A DNA stretch of 10,000 nt from Theodoxus fluviatilis (lineage: Eukaryota; Mollusca; Gastropoda; Cycloneritida; Neritidae). Shown here one piece after another: positions 6,468 to 10,000 of the stretch. Within the stretch, counting starts at the first letter, position 1. The number at the start of each line of letters is the position of its first letter. Below the pieces are notes generated by a model. It was not told the DNA's origin, did no database searches, and worked only from the letters and a program-made list of their open reading frames with translations. A program made the translations under genes and the position numbers. The stretch lies in contig JAWQFJ010017324.1 in the NCBI GenBank assembly GCA_034096865.1, forward strand, positions 20,001 through 30,000, read 5' to 3'.

Positions 6468-7774
6468 GTGGGTGTCTGCTACTGACATGGACGTTTTCGG
6501 ATAAGTGTTTCACGTTTCTTTTCACTCAAGACGCCGAGTGCGAATACGTTTCTGAGTGGTCAGCGCGGCACTTTGTTTTATCGACAAACTTGATGGTGTA
6601 GATGTAACAACATTCCACTCCATTGCAATAATATGCAAGTTTTTCTGTCTGTGGGGTGATACGAAAGAACTTCACTAATGAATTGGTGTTTGAAATCCTG
6701 TTCATATGCAGGTGTATATTGGCATTTATACATCTAGGTATGGATGCAGAGAAAATAAATTATGTTTCAGATGTGATTATTACCTTGAAATGTGGGAGAA
6801 GCGTGAGAGACTGAGTTTGAAAATGAAGGGGGATGGCTGGATGTGGTTACAGAAATGAGTACTGAGTACGCATGGGGTATAAACGTTCTGCTGTGTGTAT
6901 AGTTGTGTACCTGCTTGTTACACAACACTGTGTGTGCAGGTTTGAATGTGCGCGCACTGGCTTGTGTGTTTGGTTGTCTGTGTATGCGTGTGCTTGTGTG
7001 CGTTTGCTGTGCAGAGGAGGTGTAGTGCGGGCGTGCTGGACGTGAGTTTCAGAGAGGTCACGAGATCTCAGGCGTATTGTTCTCTGCCCAGATTCCTCGG
7101 ACAGGAATGTGTTTGGTCTCCGCAATGAGATCTACTCTTGTGTTTATTTGTTCATAGCTTGTCTGATTTTACCTCCCTGTCTGGTATCAGACTTAATCAG
7201 TCACTTCAAATCACACCAACAATGAATTCACGTTGCCGCGCCCGCCATCTTATCACTGGCTACAAACCTGCCATCACTTCTAGCTCCTCTTTCCACATAC
7301 CATCAGCAATACCTTTAGCTCAGATATATTTTTTCATGTATACCACGTCTAAATATAATCACACTCAATTTTGCTGCTTGCACTAATAAGGAATACAAGT
7401 GAAGAGCTACCAGCATTTCCACACACACATTTTGCAAACTGTGTAGCTCATCAGGGATTTATTTGGCTTGGCTTTTCCATCAAAAGATATGTAACTTGTG
7501 AGATGAAGGGAACCGTAACTTACTTCAAATGGGTTCTTTTTTGAATTAGAGAGCACGGGTCCATTAGAACCTCATGCAACAGGCAAGGGAGACAATGATG
7601 CTTTTCGCTCAAAGAGTCGCCTCCCTTTAACTCTGCGTGCAAGGTCACAACCACATTAAATAAGTGTAGGAGACAAACATAGGGATTGCTGTAAAATTGT
7701 TCACGAATGTGGAACACCTCATTTACACTCACTGCACCGTCTAACTCACTCTCATTCCACCTCCACCACCACCA

Positions 7775-7834
<60 letters not shown>

Positions 7835-7859
7835 CTCTCTCTCTCTTCTCTCTCTCTCT

Positions 7860-7916
<57 letters not shown>
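7775..7916. repeat. Compound microsatellite CT-AT-CT
   Basis: A CT run (7775-7798), then 32 bases of perfect TA alternation (7799-7830), then CT again to about 7916 with small TT interruptions near 7847 and 7860. The long open frames across it (SLSLSL and ERERER) are artefacts. Confidence 0.97.
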
Positions 7917-7918
<2 letters not shown>

Positions 7919-8029
7919 TCCACCCCCCCCCTTCCCACTCATTAGTTATATGTCATCATCGCCACCCCACCTTCCCCTCCCTCAAGCCTAAGCTGACCCC
8001 GACGGATTGATCAAGCGGCCCAGTGATCA

Positions 8030-8112
8030 GGGGGTAAAGTGTAAAGCGGATTGAGACGCAGACGTGGGTGATGAGTCGCTATAGAAAACCAAACCTTTAC
8101 CTTGACCTTTTT
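8030..8112 (+). repeat. SINE 3'-end-like remnant
   Basis: GTAAAGTGTAAAGCGGATTG, then GACGTGGGTGATGAGTCGCT and ATAGAAAACC, resemble the conserved SINE 3' module GTAAAGCGC...TTGAG...CGCTATATAAA that I recall from several animal SINE families. It ends in a pyrimidine-rich CTTTACC/CTTGACC tail. Family membership is from memory and the copy is degenerate. The tail stops about 35 bp before the sushi-exon acceptor. Confidence 0.45.
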
Positions 8113-8146
8113 TACCCCTATCATCTTGCCCTGCTGCCCTTTACAG

Positions 8147-8335
8147 AGGAGTATTCGGGTCCGGAGCAGCAGTGCTCCACCCCCAAGGCCCCCCGCCATG
8201 GGAGGGTGGAGGTATGGGGGGGCGGGCTGCTGATCGAGTACCGCTGTGACAAGGGTTTCAGCGCAGTGGGCATCACGCACGGGGCCTGTGACCTGCAGAC
8301 TGGGGAGTGGACCATCGAGACGCCTTTCTGTGTCG
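8147..8335 (+). CDS. Gene B sushi/CCP domain exon
   Basis: This 189-bp exon (63 codons) lies between a strong acceptor (CTGCCCTTTACAG ending at 8146) and a donor (GTCG|GTAGGT, GT at 8336-8337), phase 1 at both ends. It encodes one complete complement-control-protein module. The signature is Cys (QQCSTPKAP), HGRV, Tyr-x-Cys (IEYRCDKGF), Cys (HGACDL), G-x-W (TGEWTIE) and a final Pro-x-Cys (TPFC). First to fourth Cys span 53 residues, and pairing 1-3 and 2-4 is expected from the family. Sushi modules mediate extracellular protein binding in complement-like, adhesion and receptor proteins. The symmetric 1-1 phase is the classic shuffling format, and further modules are expected downstream of the window. 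Later domains are not visible, so no protein name can be given. Confidence 0.93.
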
Positions 8336-8350
8336 GTAGGTATTGGTGTA

Positions 8351-8389
8351 CAGGCAGGCAGACAGACAGACAGAGAGACAGACAGAGAA

Positions 8390-8436
<47 letters not shown>

Positions 8437-8528
8437 CAGACACATAGACAGACAGACAGACAGACAGACACACACACACAGACACACAGACAGACAGACA
8501 CACAGACACACAGACACACAGACACACA

Positions 8529-8567
<39 letters not shown>

Positions 8568-8683
8568 ACAGAGACATGCAGACAGACACACAGACATACA
8601 GACAGACACAGACACATAGACAGACAGTCACACAGACAGACAGACAGACAGACAGACACACAGACAGACACACGGACAAACAC

Positions 8684-8746
<63 letters not shown>

Positions 8747-8770
8747 CACAGACACATAGACAGACAGACA

Positions 8771-8821
<51 letters not shown>

Positions 8822-8846
8822 GCAGACAGGCAGGCAGGCAGACAGG
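8351..8846. repeat. Compound CAGA / CA microsatellite cluster
   Basis: Nearly 500 bases of CAGA tetranucleotide blocks alternate with CACA-rich blocks, including pure CA runs near 8530-8562 and 8774-8818. It begins and ends with GGCAGG-type variants. It starts 15 bases after the sushi-exon donor and ends where the antisense reverse transcriptase begins. The very long open frames on both strands (QTDRQTDR and SVCLSVCL) are repeat artefacts. Confidence 0.98.
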
Positions 8847-8847
8847 C

Positions 8848-9962
8848 TAAATTATTTGACGTCTTAGTATTTACATACAAATATCGCTTGCACCCAAATA
8901 GGTGTGCTTTCTCAACATTTGTGTGCGCCGTTAAACCCCACAGTTCAGATGCATACAACAGGGAAGGCTGTATCTGCGCATCAAATAATTTGAAAAAGAT
9001 GTTTGGTTTACGATTGTGCAATTTCCACACCATCTTAAGTAATGAGACGATTTTCTGCTTTGTCTTTGTTGCAATGCTGACCAGAGCTACACTCTCTGAC
9101 AGCTTGGTCGTAAAAGTGTACCCAAGGTATTTAAATGAGTTAACCACCTCAAGGCGAGCTTCGTCAAGGAACCACCTTTCTCCCCGAGCCAGAAATCCTC
9201 CTCGACGAAAAACCATGACTTGCGTTTTTTCTGTATTGACTTTGAGACCTACTTGTTTGGACGCATAAGAGACTCTGTCTTATCTGGGTCTGCAGGCCCA
9301 CAGGGGAGGTAGATAGCAACGCAATATCATCTGCATAGATAAGGAAAAGTATTTCTGCCTTCCCACTTTGCATCTGAACCTCGTGTCTACCATGTTCTCG
9401 AACAAATTCAACAACAAATGTAATAAATAAGGAAAATAGTATCGGGCTCTCCAAGACGCCTTGTTTCGCTCCAACTGGATAATCAAATAAGTCTGACTTG
9501 CTACCGCTCCATCTGACATGCCTGTATTTTATCATTCATTGATTTTAACATTTTAATGAGTTTCGTAGAAATACCCAATTTTGTTAGCACACACCATAGA
9601 CATGTGCGATTCACAGAGTCAAAAACTTTCGTGTAATCAATGAATGCAACATACAGCTTTCCTCTTCCGCCACCGTAAACAAGCTTTGTTATCATAGCAT
9701 GTAGTGTAAATATATGATCTACGGTCGAATGATCCCTTCGAAAACCAGCCTGCTCTACACATAGTTTGCTAATTTCTTCCACCCAGTTTTGTAGGCGATT
9801 CGTCAATACAGATGGAAACAATTTGCTTATGACACTTAGCAGTGAAATGCCTCTGTAGTTCTGGGGGACAAGTAAGTTCCCACTTTTATGTATCGGGACA
9901 ATGATCGATCGACTCCACTCTTCGGGGAAAGTCTGTATATCATACAACACATTAAAATTTTG
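8848..9962 (-). mobile_element. Broken LINE reverse-transcriptase domain, antisense to gene B
   Basis: Reading the minus strand downward from about 9962, the reverse-transcriptase blocks appear in order: IVPIHKSG and NYRGISLL, QAGFRRDHSTVD, LYVAFIDYTKVFDSVN (first catalytic Asp), GAKQGVLESPILF, IYADDIALLS (catalytic Asp pair), [23 protein letters not shown] thumb/C-terminal part follows ([19 protein letters not shown]). The catalytic residues are kept, but two frame changes break it, one near 9515 (between IQAC and RWSGSK) and one between about 9263 and 9280 (before ASKQVGLKV). The match ends at TKTSNNL (8848), directly at the CAGA cluster, so the 3' end is lost. The endonuclease part would lie beyond the window. 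It resembles the I/Nimb-like or Jockey/CR1 group, but clade assignment is uncertain. It is not the same family as the fragment at 5037. Confidence 0.92.
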
Positions 9963-9975
9963 GTGAGGAAGGGGG

Positions 9976-10000
9976 GAGAGAGAGAGAGAGAGAGAGAGAG
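9976..10000. repeat. GA microsatellite at the window edge
   Basis: A run of GA dinucleotides from 9976 to the last base, open-ended. The reverse-transcriptase frame on the minus strand runs into it, so whether the LINE is interrupted here or resumes beyond the window cannot be told. Confidence 0.95.

Larger units (their letters stand above)
6468..8146 (+). other. Gene B intron 1 (predicted)
   Basis: Bounded by GTGGGT at 6468 and CTTTACAG at 8146, about 1.68 kb, phase 1. It contains GT-rich sequence (about 6890-7015), unique AT-rich DNA, a CT/AT/CT compound microsatellite (7775-7916) and a SINE-like 3' end (about 8030-8112). I see no further exon-like segment inside it. An AATAAA at 6754 has no associated coding sequence. 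Confidence 0.5.

Noticed and set aside
6754..6759. AATAAA as a poly(A) signal of a short gene ending near 6600
   Set aside because: The only preceding open frame is better explained as the signal-peptide exon that splices at 6467. The hexamer is common in AT-rich DNA.
7520..7991. ERERER / SLSLSL open frames on both strands
   Set aside because: Direct product of CT/GA dinucleotide repeats.
8011..9216. A 401-codon open frame on the minus strand as one protein
   Set aside because: It joins a real reverse-transcriptase C-terminal part to SVCLSVCL microsatellite translation and then to the antisense of the sushi exon. It is not one gene.
8246..9268. A 340-codon open frame on the + strand
   Set aside because: Most of it is the QTDRQTDR translation of the CAGA microsatellite plus the antisense of a LINE. 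Only its first part overlaps the sushi exon, in a different frame.

Overview
This looks like nuclear DNA from an animal, most likely a marine mollusc and probably a gastropod. Coding potential is sparse and split into exons with GT/AG borders. The rest is dominated by microsatellites, minisatellites, SINE-like repeats and decayed LINE-type retrotransposons. The guess of a caenogastropod is recollection of repeat style, not something proven here. There are no bacterial operons, rRNA genes or complete tRNA genes.

Layout on the + strand: (1) Positions 1-1018 are read as the last intron of gene A. They hold GAY-rich simple sequence and a 55-bp minisatellite lying between two copies of an unnamed SINE-like repeat. 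(2) Positions 1019-1233 are the final coding exon of gene A: a phase-1 exon with one transmembrane helix and a 42-residue cytoplasmic tail. A 3'UTR of about 1.3 kb follows, ending at an AATAAA at 2527 with GU-rich sequence downstream. (3) Positions 2550-6150 are intergenic. They contain microsatellites, a third SINE-like copy, a perfect 17-copy array of a 10-mer next to a tRNA-like Pol III B box, and a minus-strand LINE 3' fragment (about 5037-5676). (4) Gene B begins near 6190-6356. A candidate signal-peptide exon (6356-6467) ends at a phase-1 donor. An intron of about 1.7 kb follows, then a clear sushi/CCP exon (8147-8335) with phase 1 at both ends. (5) The following intron opens almost directly with a 0.5-kb CAGA/CA microsatellite cluster. 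An antisense, frameshifted LINE reverse transcriptase (about 9960-8848) comes next, and the window ends in a GA repeat.

The strongest biological reading is two head-to-tail genes for secreted or membrane proteins. The 3' end of a type I membrane protein (A) is followed by the 5' end of a sushi-domain protein (B). All three exons join through phase-1 introns, as is usual for shuffled extracellular modules. Whether A also carries sushi domains cannot be seen here. No complete novel system is visible. The most notable items are the signal-peptide/sushi exon pair, SINE tails sitting just upstream of both internal splice acceptors, and the flawless 10-bp array.
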